Assembly (NCBI GenBank): GCA_910586315.1
Contig: CAJUIP010000009.1
Span: forward strand, 30,339 to 94,338
Direction: 5' to 3'
DNA from: an uncultured Lachnospiraceae bacterium
GTDB taxonomy: Bacteria; Bacillota; Clostridia; Lachnospirales; Lachnospiraceae
DNA: 64,000 nt
Position numbers and translations under genes: made by a program. The notes beneath the pieces were generated by a model that saw only the letters and a list, made by a program, of their open reading frames with translations, ran no database searches and was not told the DNA's origin. Positions 23,223 through 31,760 of this stretch are shown piece by piece (positions within the stretch are counted from its first letter, which is position 1; every line of letters starts with the position of its first letter).

Positions 23223-25103
23223 ATGAATAGAAAACAGAAAATGACTGCAATTCTGGCGGTGGCAGCGCTTTTGTTCATCGCTGCCGCGGGGACGGGCGGA
23301 TGCAGCCGGTCGGCCGGGGAGATCAGGTTTGCGGATGTGGGCTGGGACAGCGTCAAATTTCATAATGCTGTGGCCGGACTGGTCGCAGAATCCGCGTTCG
23401 GATACACCTGGAAGGAGGTGCCCGGTTCCTCCCCGATTATGCACGAGGCCATGTTAAAGGGCGAGATTGATGTGAACATGGAGGAGTGGACCGACAATCT
23501 GGCTACCTACCATGCGGATCTGGCGGATGAAAAATTTAAGGAGCTGGGGGTCAATTTTGATGACAATATCCAGGGCTTTTACGTCCCCCGGTATGTGATC
23601 GAAGGGGATGCCAAACGGGGCATCGAGCCTGTGGCGCCGGATCTTCACACTGTGCAGGATTTAAAGAAGTATGCCGATATTTTTCCGGATGAGGAAAATC
23701 CGGGCAAAGGGCGGATATACGGCGCGATACCCGGATGGGAAATCAATGAGATCATGAAACGTAAGGTGGAGCAGAACGGCCTCTCCGATTTTTATAATTA
23801 TTTCCAGCCTGGCTCTGATGCCGCCTTATCCGCGGCCATTACCTCCGCCTGCGAGAAGGGCGAACCGATTGTGGCTTACTATTGGGAGCCCACATGGCTC
23901 ATGGGGAAATATGATCTGGTGCTTCTTGAGGATATTCCTTATGTGGATGCTGAGCATTACAAGGCCGGGCTTACGGAATGTCCGTCGGTACGGGTGACTA
24001 TCGCGGCCGGCAACGAATTTTACGCGGACAACGAGGAGTTTTGCGGGTTTCTGGAACAATACCGGACCTCCAGCGCGCTGACGTCGGAGGCCCTGGCCCA
24101 CATGCAGGAGACCGGTGATGACTATGACGGGACGGCCAGATGGTTTCTGGCGGAGCATGATGATCTTTTACGCTCGTGGCTTCCTGAGAGTGAGGCCGAA
24201 AAAGTCCGGGCGGCTCTCGGTGAAAAGGAGGAGACGGCCGGCTGGTTCATGGACTTTCCCTTTACGCTTCCCATCGATGTGGAAGCCTTCGACGTATCCG
24301 TCAAAGCCTTTGCGGCGGAATTTTCCGGATTCTTTCAAGGGATTAAGGGATTTTTAAACGGACTGATCGGTTTTATTGACGGAGTTTTGTCGATGGTTCC
24401 CTGGTGGCTGTTTCTTTTGTTTATATTCTTCGCGGGGATGAAGGTTGGCAAAAAAGTCCGTACCGGAATCCTGTACGCGGCGCTCGTCTCACTGGTGGGA
24501 ATGGTGGGCTTGTGGGATCTGATGTATGAGACGCTGTCTATCGTCCTGGCATCCGTGGTAATCTCTCTTTGCATCGGGCTCCCGGCCGGGATCCTGATTT
24601 CCGGCAGTGACTGGGCAAACCGGATCGTGCGCCCGGTTCTTGATACCATGCAGACCATGCCGGTGTTCGTTTACCTGATTCCGGCCGTGCTGTTCTTTGG
24701 CCTTGGAAAGGCGCCTGCCGTGATTGCGACGACGATCTACGCCATCGTCCCGGTGATCCGTCTGACGAGCCATGGAATCCGGCAGGTGGACCCGGAGGTG
24801 GTGGAGGCGGCCCGGTCCTTCGGCTCCACCAGACGGCAGTGCCTGTTCAAGGTGCAGATTCCCCAGGCGCTTCCAACGATTTTAACAGGCGTTAACCAGA
24901 CACTGATGATGGCCATGTCCATGGTGGTGACCTGCTCGATGATCGGCGCGTCGGGGCTTGGAATGGAAGTGCTGATAAGCGTAAACCGGATTGAGATCGG
25001 CCGCGGGCTTCTGGCCGGTACGGCGGTGGTCATCGTGGCCATCCTGATGGACCGGCTGACCCAGGGAGCCATGAAACGGGGGGAGGACGATACGCATGAA
25101 TAA
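23223..25103 (+). CDS. Glycine betaine/proline-type ABC transporter, binding protein fused to permease
   Basis: The 626-residue protein begins with a lipoprotein signal (AAAGTGGC, Cys near 27), continues with an OpuAC-type binding domain (about residues 32-310, WDSVKFHNAV, EEWTDNL, YYWEPTWLMGKYDLV) and after a hydrophobic hinge (MVPWWLFLLFIFF near 390) ends with a ProW-type permease (about 415-610) whose EAA loop is EVVEAARSFGSTRRQ. The two functions are normally separate, or fused as permease-then-binding protein in OpuABC; here the binding domain is first. GGGGG precedes the ATG at 23223 by eight bases. It overlaps the ATPase gene by eight bases. Confidence 0.92.
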   Translation: MNRKQKMTAILAVAALLFIAAAGTGGCSRSAGEIRFADVGWDSVKFHNAVAGLVAESAFGYTWKEVPGSSPIMHEAMLKGEIDVNMEEWTDNLATYHADLADEKFKELGVNFDDNIQGFYVPRYVIEGDAKRGIEPVAPDLHTVQDLKKYADIFPDEENPGKGRIYGAIPGWEINEIMKRKVEQNGLSDFYNYFQPGSDAALSAAITSACEKGEPIVAYYWEPTWLMGKYDLVLLEDIPYVDAEHYKAGLTECPSVRVTIAAGNEFYADNEEFCGFLEQYRTSSALTSEALAHMQETGDDYDGTARWFLAEHDDLLRSWLPESEAEKVRAALGEKEETAGWFMDFPFTLPIDVEAFDVSVKAFAAEFSGFFQGIKGFLNGLIGFIDGVLSMVPWWLFLLFIFFAGMKVGKKVRTGILYAALVSLVGMVGLWDLMYETLSIVLASVVISLCIGLPAGILISGSDWANRIVRPVLDTMQTMPVFVYLIPAVLFFGLGKAPAVIATTIYAIVPVIRLTSHGIRQVDPEVVEAARSFGSTRRQCLFKVQIPQALPTILTGVNQTLMMAMSMVVTCSMIGASGLGMEVLISVNRIEIGRGLLAGTAVVIVAILMDRLTQGAMKRGEDDTHE

Positions 25104-26286
25104 TAGCAGACAGAATGAATATATTATCCAGGTGGAGCATTTGACGAAGCTTTACGGGACCAACAGGGCGGAGGCGGAACGGCTTTTACAGGCCGGGAAG
25201 AGCAAAGCTGAGGTATTTGCAAAAACAGGCGTGACGGCGGCGCTCTGGGACGTCAGCTTCCGGGTGAAGCGGGGGGAAGTGTTTGTAATCATCGGACTTT
25301 CCGGTTCGGGAAAGTCAACCGTGGTCCGGATGCTTAATATGTTAAACCGCCCCACGAGCGGGCGCGTCATCTACGATAACAGCGAAATTGAGAAGTTTGG
25401 CAGAAAGGATCTGAACGATTACAGGAGAAACAAGATCTCCATGGTATTCCAGAACTTTGGGCTTATGAGCCACAGAGACGTTCTGGGGAATGTGGCCTAT
25501 GGGCTGGAAGTCAAAGGAATATCCAGGGTGGAGAGAGAAAAGAAGGCCATGGAGATGATCGGGATGGTAGGCCTGAAAGGGCAGGAGAGGACGCCGATAG
25601 GAAGCCTGTCCGGAGGCATGAAGCAGAGAGTCGGAATCGCAAGGGCTCTCGCCAACGATCCGGAGGTGCTTTTGATGGATGAGCCGTTTTCGGCTCTGGA
25701 TCCCCTTGTGCGGAAAGATATGCAGTTTGAGCTTCTGTCTCTGCAAAGGAAGCTCGAAAAGACCGTGGTGTTTATTACCCATGACATTAATGAGGCCTTT
25801 AAGCTGGGGGACACCGTCGCTATTATGCGGGACGGGCGGCTCATTCAGGTGGGGACGCCGGAGGAGATGAGCGCCCACCCGGCGGACGATTATGTGCGGG
25901 AATTTATCGACAGCGCGGATAAGACAAAGGTGCTCTGCGCGAAGCACATTATGGTGACGCCCTGTGTCGTGCGGGAGAAGGATACGCCGCTCCACGCAGC
26001 CCGCGAGATGCGGTCCGCCGGAGTCTCGTCCGCATACGTGGTTGGCAGCCATATGAAGTTTTTGGGCGTTGTCGGCATTGAAACGGCGATCCGTGCCATT
26101 CGGGAAGAGAAGCCTTCCCTGGCGGGAATTTATGAAACCGATCTGGAGACAACTACCGAGGACACAGTGATAAACGAGATTCTGCCCATGGCCGCCGTTA
26201 CAAAATTCCCGATTCCAGTGCTGGAGGAGGATGGAAGCCTGGCGGGGATTGTGTCGAAGGCGTCGGTGCTGTCGTCGCTGCTTTAA
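25096..26286 (+). CDS. Glycine betaine/proline ABC transporter ATP-binding protein
   Basis: The 396-residue ProV/OpuAA-type ATPase has an N-terminal segment LTKLYGTNRAEAERLLQAG, Walker A IGLSGSGKST (near residue 66), signature LSGGMKQRVGIARAL, Walker B VLLMDEPFSALD and an H-loop FITHD. The C-terminal 115 residues contain two CBS domains (ITPCV-like start, PIPVLEEDGSLAGIVS), which in OpuA sense ionic strength. It powers the fused transporter upstream and so belongs to osmoprotection. No terminator is obvious before gpmI. Confidence 0.95.
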   Translation: MNNSRQNEYIIQVEHLTKLYGTNRAEAERLLQAGKSKAEVFAKTGVTAALWDVSFRVKRGEVFVIIGLSGSGKSTVVRMLNMLNRPTSGRVIYDNSEIEKFGRKDLNDYRRNKISMVFQNFGLMSHRDVLGNVAYGLEVKGISRVEREKKAMEMIGMVGLKGQERTPIGSLSGGMKQRVGIARALANDPEVLLMDEPFSALDPLVRKDMQFELLSLQRKLEKTVVFITHDINEAFKLGDTVAIMRDGRLIQVGTPEEMSAHPADDYVREFIDSADKTKVLCAKHIMVTPCVVREKDTPLHAAREMRSAGVSSAYVVGSHMKFLGVVGIETAIRAIREEKPSLAGIYETDLETTTEDTVINEILPMAAVTKFPIPVLEEDGSLAGIVSKASVLSSLL

Positions 26287-26322
26287 TGGAACGGTTATTA
26301 CTATTTTTCTTAAATGAAATGG

Positions 26323-26351
26323 TTGCGTGAAATTGTTAAATGTTATACAAT
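26323..26351 (+). promoter_or_regulatory. Possible gpmI promoter
   Basis: TTGCGT (26323-26328), 17-bp spacer, TACAAT (26346-26351). The -35 match is weak. Confidence 0.45.
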
Positions 26352-26414
26352 ATAAGCGTTTCAGAGCTTATATAGTGTTCCGCAAGGGCATCATGGATAA
26401 AGGAGAGTAGGACA

Positions 26415-27971
26415 ATGAACAAAAAACCGGTAGTTTTAATGATTCTGGACGGATATGGGCTGAACGAAAGGCATGAGGCCAACGCGGTCTATGAGGGAAA
26501 GACCCCTGTGATGGACGGGCTGATGAAAGAGGGGCCGTTTGTAAAGGGAAATGCCAGCGGTCTTTCTGTGGGTCTGCCGGACGGCCAGATGGGAAATTCT
26601 GAGGTGGGCCATTTAAATATGGGCGCCGGACGCATCGTGTACCAGGAGCTGACCCGGATCACCAAGTCGATTCAGGATGGGGATTTTTTTGAAAATAAGG
26701 CATTTATGGCAGCCGTAGAGAACTGTAAAAAGAATGATTCGGCCCTCCATCTGTTCGGGCTGGTTTCCGACGGGGGCGTCCACAGCCATATTACCCATAT
26801 TTACGGGCTTCTTGAGCTGGCAAAGAGAAACGGCCTTAAAAAGGTATATGTCCACTGCTTTCTGGACGGGCGGGATACGCCGCCGACCTCCGGAAAGGAG
26901 TATGTGGAGGAGCTGGAAAAGAAGATGGCGGAGCTGGGCGTCGGAAAGGTTGCCGTGGTGTCCGGACGCTATTATGCCATGGACAGAGATAAAAACTGGG
27001 ATAGGGTAAAAATTGCCTACGATGCGATGACGAAGGGCGAGGGAAAGACCTGCGACAGCGCGACGGCGGCGATTCAGGCCTCCTACGATGAGGGCAAGAC
27101 CGATGAGTTTGTCGTGCCTACCGTGATCACGGAGAACGGCGCGCCGAGGGCAGTAATCCGCACCGGCGATTCCATTATTTTCTATAATTTCCGCCCGGAC
27201 CGCGCCAGACAGATGACACGGGCGTTTTGTGATGAAGAGTTTTCCGGCTTTGACCGCGGGGAGCGTGTGGCCACAACATACGTGTGCTTTACCGATTATG
27301 ATGAGACCATCGGAAATAAGCTGGTAGCTTTCGAGAAGGAGGTAATTACAAATACCTTTGGAGAGTTTCTGGCGGCCAACGGCTTAAAGCAGGCGAGAAT
27401 CGCCGAGACCGAGAAGTATGCCCATGTGACGTTCTTCTTTAACGGCGGCATTGAGGAGCCGAACCCGGGCGAGGACCGTTTCTTAATCCCGTCCCCGAAG
27501 GAGGTTCCGACTTATGATTTAAAGCCGGAGATGAGCGCGCCGGCGGTCTGCGACAAGCTCTGCGAATGCATCAGGTCCGGCAAATATGATGTGATTATCA
27601 TTAACTTTGCGAATCCGGATATGGTGGGCCATACCGGGGTGGAGGCCGCGGCGATTCAGGCTGTCGAGACCGTGGACGTATGTGTCGGAAGGGCTGTGGA
27701 GGCCATAAAAGAGGCGGGCGGCGCCATGTTCATCTGTGCGGACCATGGAAACGCGGAGCAGCTGGTGGATTATGAGACCGGGGAGCCGTTTACTGCCCAT
27801 ACGACGAATCCGGTTCCGTTTATCCTTGTAAACGCGGGCGCGGAGTATGGCCTGAGAGAGGGCGGCTGCTTGGCGGACATTGCGCCGACGTTAATTGAAC
27901 TTATGGGGATGGAGAAGCCGGAGGAGATGACCGGGAAGTCGCTTTTGGTGAGGCAAAATCATCAAAATTAG
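26415..27971 (+). CDS. gpmI: 2,3-bisphosphoglycerate-independent phosphoglycerate mutase
   Basis: The 518-residue alkaline-phosphatase-fold enzyme has MILDGYGLNE (first metal Asp), the phosphoserine in GQMGNSEVGHLNMGAGR (near residue 62), FLDGRDTPP, GRYYAMDRDKNWDR, NFRPDRARQM, NPDMVGHTG and ADHGNAEQ. It interconverts 3- and 2-phosphoglycerate in glycolysis with manganese. It is full length. AAAGGAGAGTAGG precedes the ATG. Confidence 0.97.
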   Translation: MNKKPVVLMILDGYGLNERHEANAVYEGKTPVMDGLMKEGPFVKGNASGLSVGLPDGQMGNSEVGHLNMGAGRIVYQELTRITKSIQDGDFFENKAFMAAVENCKKNDSALHLFGLVSDGGVHSHITHIYGLLELAKRNGLKKVYVHCFLDGRDTPPTSGKEYVEELEKKMAELGVGKVAVVSGRYYAMDRDKNWDRVKIAYDAMTKGEGKTCDSATAAIQASYDEGKTDEFVVPTVITENGAPRAVIRTGDSIIFYNFRPDRARQMTRAFCDEEFSGFDRGERVATTYVCFTDYDETIGNKLVAFEKEVITNTFGEFLAANGLKQARIAETEKYAHVTFFFNGGIEEPNPGEDRFLIPSPKEVPTYDLKPEMSAPAVCDKLCECIRSGKYDVIIINFANPDMVGHTGVEAAAIQAVETVDVCVGRAVEAIKEAGGAMFICADHGNAEQLVDYETGEPFTAHTTNPVPFILVNAGAEYGLREGGCLADIAPTLIELMGMEKPEEMTGKSLLVRQNHQN

Positions 27972-28087
27972 ATGATTAACTGTTACTACCCTTTCTATAT
28001 ATGAAAAAATCTGAATTGTCATAAAGGAAAGAATATGATAAAATATTGATAAGCGAAAATAAATAAGCCTACCTTGTACTTGGCGGT

Positions 28088-28252
28088 CTAGTGTACTGGC
28101 TCGATTACTTTCAGCCAAATGACGCAGAATGAATTTTCAGCCTGCAAGGCGGAGGAAGGAGGCGATGCGGTGGCATCGTTGACTGACAACAACGCAGCAG
28201 ATGGAAATTCAGGCAAGCCATTTGGCGAAATGTAATCGAGTCAGTACACTAG
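28088..28252 (+). mobile_element. MITE-like element, copy A
   Basis: The 165-bp element is bounded by inverted ends CTAGTGTACTGGCTCGATTA and TAATCGAGTCAGTACACTAG (two mismatches) that extend inward as TTTCAGCCAAATGAC/GCCATTTGGCGAAA. The interior includes CCTGCAAGGCGGAGGAAGGA and a Gly/His-like GATGCGGTGGCATC palindrome. A further pair of arms, TAAGCCTACC (28064-28073) and GGTAGGCTTA (28252-28261), encloses it. There is no coding capacity. Copy B lies inverted at 55753-55968. Confidence 0.8.
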
Positions 28253-28279
28253 GTAGGCTTAAAAACTTATCTCGGAGGT

Positions 28280-28311
28280 CAGCCACTTTGTGGACGGCTG
28301 CTTCCTTTTTT
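28280..28311 (+). terminator. Weak terminator-like hairpin
   Basis: CAGCC/GGCTG five-base stem followed by CTTCCTTTTTT. It could end transcripts reading through from gpmI. Confidence 0.4.
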
Positions 28312-28466
28312 GTATTCATAATATAGCATACTCCCTGAATAAATTTAAGAAAAATTTCTGTTAATGCAAATCGCTCTTTTCTTCCCATTTCCCAACGGAT
28401 TTTAAGTAACAAACTTCCAGGCGTTTTACCATCTGGCAAAAGAAATTTTTACAGGCCTTTGTCAGA

Positions 28467-28503
28467 AAGCCAGTACGAAAGCAGGCAATCGTACTGGCTT
28501 TTT
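28467..28503. terminator. Bidirectional terminator at the end of the XRE gene
   Basis: AAGCCAGTACG (28467-28477) pairs perfectly with CGTACTGGCTT (28490-28500); TTT follows on the plus strand and TTTCT on the minus strand, seven bases from the XRE stop. Confidence 0.75.
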
Positions 28504-28509
28504 GTGTGG

Positions 28510-28857
28510 CTAATGCATCGGGTTTTCCATATTCAGATAAAAGCTGGAAAGCCGCAAAGCACGTTCAATGTCCTGATTCGTGTATCGGCGGCAAAGGGTC
28601 TGAAATATCTTTTGATTTGCAGAGGAAGAACTGTCTGACTCCCCGAACAGAAGAAAATCGGTGGAAACAGAACAAACTACGGAAATCTGTGCGAGAATGT
28701 CCAGGCTTGCCGTGCGCTTTCCCTGCTCGATTAATGCGAGGTAAGAGGTGGAGATATGCAGCATATCAGCAAATGCTCCCTGCGTCTTATTCTGAGCCTG
28801 ACGCAGAGCCCGGATTCTTTTTCCCATGGCTTCAAGATCAACCGTATATGTATCCAT
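28510..28857 (-). CDS. XRE-family helix-turn-helix regulator
   Basis: The 115-residue protein has an N-terminal HTH (about residues 10-65): MGKRIRALRQAQNKTQGAFADMLHISTSYLALIEQGKR split over two helices, with the recognition helix STSYLALIE. The C-terminal half is Ser-rich then helical (QDIERALRLSSFYL) and probably dimerises. AAAGGAC is eight bases from the ATG at 28857 (an ATG at 28863 is too close). It is divergent from the peptidase-Opp operon, whose promoter has paired AATAGT repeats, so it is the likely regulator of that operon. Confidence 0.85.
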   Translation of the reverse strand: MDTYTVDLEAMGKRIRALRQAQNKTQGAFADMLHISTSYLALIEQGKRTASLDILAQISVVCSVSTDFLLFGESDSSSSANQKIFQTLCRRYTNQDIERALRLSSFYLNMENPMH

Positions 28858-28964
28858 AGGCATCGTCCTTTCTCATTTGTTAAATAAAGGTAATGATGTT
28901 TGCTTCGCACTTACGAAACAATTACGATAATAGATTAATAATAGCATTTCCAATTCCCCCAGTA

Positions 28965-29001
28965 TTTACCAATAGTAAAAATATAATTGACTAATAGTGA
29001 A
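28965..29001. promoter_or_regulatory. Paired 15-bp operator-like sites before the peptidase operon
   Basis: TTTACCAATAGTAAA (28965-28979) and TTGACTAATAGTGAA (28987-29001) match at 12 of 15 positions, are each partly palindromic and are spaced 22 bp centre to centre. The second overlaps the -35. The neighbouring divergent XRE regulator is the obvious candidate to bind. Confidence 0.6.
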
Positions 29002-29015
29002 TATTTGTGTATAAT
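28987..29015 (+). promoter_or_regulatory. Promoter of the peptidase-Opp operon
   Basis: TTGACT (28987-28992), 17-bp spacer, TATAAT (29010-29015). Confidence 0.85.
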
Positions 29016-29057
29016 GAAAATACATTTTAAATTTTATTATGAAAGGGTGATAGCAAT

Positions 29058-30788
29058 ATGGAGGAAATGTTTAAGTTTCGGGAATTTTCTGAAAAAATCG
29101 CGGACGGTTTGGAAAAGGACAGGATGATGAAGGATATTGAAGCCTTCAGCCATTTAGAGCGCTATACGGGCTCCAGAGAGGGGGAGCAGGCCGCCGAAAT
29201 GATTGCAGCACGTATGGAAAGCCTGGGAATTCCGGTTTCAAGAGAAATCTACCGGATTTATCGGAGCCTTCCGGGAAAAGCGGCTGTAAAGGTTTTGGGG
29301 CAGGGAATAAAAGAAGAGATTGCATTGACTCCATATGTTTACAGTGGACAGGCGGAGTCAGTCCAGGCGGAGCTGGTTTTCGACGAATTCAGCGTGACCG
29401 GGTGTACCCAAAAGCAGAGGAAGGAGCGCATGAAAGCTTTTGCGGGAAAGATCGTGCTGACGTATGAAAGCAGCTTTTCGTTTGCCTGTGAGGCGAAAAA
29501 TGCCGGGGCGCTGGGGATTTTGACGATTTGGCGTGCGAATCTGGCGCATCATGGAACCCTGGGAGGCGTTTGGGGAAGCCCGGAGCCTGAGGACCTTACG
29601 TATCATTACCCGAGAATTCCCTTTGCGGAAATTTGTAAGGATGACGGGGAGCGGCTTAAGGAATTGTGTACAAGCGCAAAAGAGCCGGTCAGCGTGTGTC
29701 TTGACATAGAGATGGATGATGGAATCCTTCCGACGATGATGCCTGTTGCCAGAATAGAAGGAAAGAGCCGGAAATTTGTTTTGGTTTCGGGCCATTATGA
29801 CTCCTGGTATGAAGGGGTTACGGACAATGGCGTCGCAAATGCGGCGATGATGGAGATGGCGAGAGTTTTTAAAGAAAATCAGGAGAAGCTTGAGCGGTCT
29901 GTGGTATTCGCCTGGTGGTCGGGCCACTCAGACGGACGCTATTCCGGGTCGACATGGTACTATGACAATCACTGGCAGGAGTTAAATGAGGACTGCGTGG
30001 CTCACATCAATATGGATATCTGCGGCTGCAAGGGCTCTGATCTGGTAGGCTTCAACACTTCGATGCTGGAAGGAGAGGAGTTTGCGAAGGAATTTTTAAA
30101 AGAGTTTAACGATGAGGACCCGATTCCTCCGGTGCCGATGGCCCGGTTCGCGGACCAGACTTTCTGGGGAGCCAATGTTCCATTTGCTATTATGCCAAAG
30201 TTCAGCAAGAAAGACAAGGTGATTTTTTACTGGTGGCATACAAAGGAAGATACGTTTGATAAAGTGGACGAGGAAATTGTCTTAAGAGACGCGAAGGTTA
30301 TCGCAAAGCTCTCGGCAATTTTTGCAAACATCGACCGGCTTCCGGCGGATATGAAGGGCTTTGCGGAGATTATGGAACAGCGGCTTTGTGAGATGAACAG
30401 CGCGCTTTCTTCGGATTTTGATCTGGCTCCTGTTTGGCCTGCTATGGAGCAGTTAAAAGAAACCATTGCAAGGTTTGAGGCAAAGCTTTCACAATATGAG
30501 CCTGCGGCGGCAGATGACGCGGTTATAAAGATTGCGGGAGAAATGGTGCGTATTACTTACACGGCCTCCAGCCGTTATCATCAGGACCCGGCGACAGAGG
30601 GACCGATGTTCCCGGCGTTAAGTACGGCCATGGGGCTCACGCCGGAAAATACAGAAGAGGATTTCTATCTGGCGGTCCAGACCCGGTTTGTGCGTCAGAG
30701 AAACCGTCTTGTGGGGCAGCTTTGGCATATCATGGAGGATTGCGAGAATCTGATGCGCCGCTTAGATATGGAACGACAGACCTCATAG
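29058..30788 (+). CDS. M28-family peptidase-like protein with PA domain
   Basis: The 576-residue protein has an N-terminal M28-like segment (SREGEQAAEMIAARMESLGIP), an inserted PA-type domain (about 100-240, KIVLTYESSFSFACEAKNAGALG) and the metallopeptidase core (about 245-440). Zinc-ligand candidates are His in SGHYDSW, Asp in VTDNGVANAA, Asp in HINMDICG and His in YWWHTKEDT. The usual catalytic Glu-Glu pair is replaced by WWSGHSDGRYSGS, so activity may differ from normal aminopeptidases. No signal peptide is seen; it probably trims peptides imported by the Opp system encoded downstream. GAAAGGGTGA precedes the ATG. Confidence 0.83.
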   Translation: MEEMFKFREFSEKIADGLEKDRMMKDIEAFSHLERYTGSREGEQAAEMIAARMESLGIPVSREIYRIYRSLPGKAAVKVLGQGIKEEIALTPYVYSGQAESVQAELVFDEFSVTGCTQKQRKERMKAFAGKIVLTYESSFSFACEAKNAGALGILTIWRANLAHHGTLGGVWGSPEPEDLTYHYPRIPFAEICKDDGERLKELCTSAKEPVSVCLDIEMDDGILPTMMPVARIEGKSRKFVLVSGHYDSWYEGVTDNGVANAAMMEMARVFKENQEKLERSVVFAWWSGHSDGRYSGSTWYYDNHWQELNEDCVAHINMDICGCKGSDLVGFNTSMLEGEEFAKEFLKEFNDEDPIPPVPMARFADQTFWGANVPFAIMPKFSKKDKVIFYWWHTKEDTFDKVDEEIVLRDAKVIAKLSAIFANIDRLPADMKGFAEIMEQRLCEMNSALSSDFDLAPVWPAMEQLKETIARFEAKLSQYEPAAADDAVIKIAGEMVRITYTASSRYHQDPATEGPMFPALSTAMGLTPENTEEDFYLAVQTRFVRQRNRLVGQLWHIMEDCENLMRRLDMERQTS

Positions 30789-30801
30789 AAAGGAGGCTTA
30801 T

Positions 30802-31755
30802 ATGCTCAGATACATATTAAAACGTTTCCTTTTCGTTATACCGGTCCTTCTTGGGGCGACGCTCCTTGTATTTACGATCATGGAATTTACGCCCGGCGAC
30901 CCGGCGAAGATTATTCTCGGAAACGAGGCGACGGAGGCAGATATCGCCAATCTGCGGGAAGAGATGGGACTGGATGACCCGTTCGTGGTCCGTTATGTCC
31001 GGTTTGTGGGAAATATGTTAAGAGGTGATCTTGGCATTTCCTACCGGAATAATCTGGATGTTTCCGACCAGATTATCCAGAGGTTGAAAAACACGATGAT
31101 ACTGGCCGGAGCTGCCGTCTTTATTGCGGTGTTGATCGGAATCCCTGTGGGAATCATTTCAGCGATCAAACAGTATACCATTTTCGATAATGTGGTGATG
31201 ATGGTGACGCTGTTTCTGGCGGCGTCCCCGGTATTCTGGCTGGGACTTATGCTGGTAATTATTTTTGCCCTGAAGTTAGGGATATTTCCGGCGGCAGGAA
31301 TGAAACCGGGATTTCCGGATATGTTTATTTGTCTGGTTCTCCCCGCATTCACCCTCTCCAGCAATACGATGGCGACCATCGCCCGCACGACACGTGCGTC
31401 CATGCTGGAAGTGGTGCGTCAGGATTATATCGACACGGCCCGTGCAAAGGGGCTTAAGGAATCCACGATTACGGTGCGCCATATGTTAAAAAATGCGTTG
31501 ATACCGATTGTGACGATGATCGGCTTAAGTTTCGGCGGCCTCCTTGGCGGCTCTGTCGTGACAGAATCTATCTTTGCGTGGCCGGGAGTCGGACGGTTCG
31601 TTGTGGAATCTATTAATTTTAAGGATACGCCGTCGGTTCTTGCGTCGGTGGTTATGCTATCCATTTTTTCCACATTTGTGAATTTGTTCGTTGATCTTTT
31701 GTACGCATTTGTGGATCCGAGAATTAAGTCGCAATACCAGACGAAACGGAGGTGA
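30802..31755 (+). CDS. Peptide ABC transporter permease (OppB/DppB)
   Basis: The 317-residue permease starts MLRYILKRFLFVIPVLLGATLL, as DppB proteins do, with FTPGDPA near residue 30, six membrane helices and the EAA loop DYIDTARAKGLKESTITVRH. It forms half of the channel for di- or oligopeptides. It follows the peptidase by 13 bp with AAAGGAGG before the ATG. Confidence 0.94.
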   Translation: MLRYILKRFLFVIPVLLGATLLVFTIMEFTPGDPAKIILGNEATEADIANLREEMGLDDPFVVRYVRFVGNMLRGDLGISYRNNLDVSDQIIQRLKNTMILAGAAVFIAVLIGIPVGIISAIKQYTIFDNVVMMVTLFLAASPVFWLGLMLVIIFALKLGIFPAAGMKPGFPDMFICLVLPAFTLSSNTMATIARTTRASMLEVVRQDYIDTARAKGLKESTITVRHMLKNALIPIVTMIGLSFGGLLGGSVVTESIFAWPGVGRFVVESINFKDTPSVLASVVMLSIFSTFVNLFVDLLYAFVDPRIKSQYQTKRR

Positions 31756-31760
31756 TGGGT

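Larger units (their letters stand above)
27972..28509. other. 538-bp gap between gpmI and the XRE gene
   Basis: It contains MITE copy A (28088-28252, with outer arms to 28064 and 28261), a weak terminator (28280-28311) and the terminator of the XRE gene (28467-28503). The remaining AT-rich DNA (28312-28466) has no ORF that I support. Confidence 0.6.

Noticed and set aside
25342..26052. A 236-codon minus-strand frame in the betaine ATPase gene
   Set aside because: Low-complexity composition without motifs; the plus strand encodes a textbook ABC ATPase with CBS domains.
28209..28439. A 76-codon minus-strand frame after MITE copy A
   Set aside because: No RBS, overlaps the element end and a terminator-like hairpin, and resembles no family.
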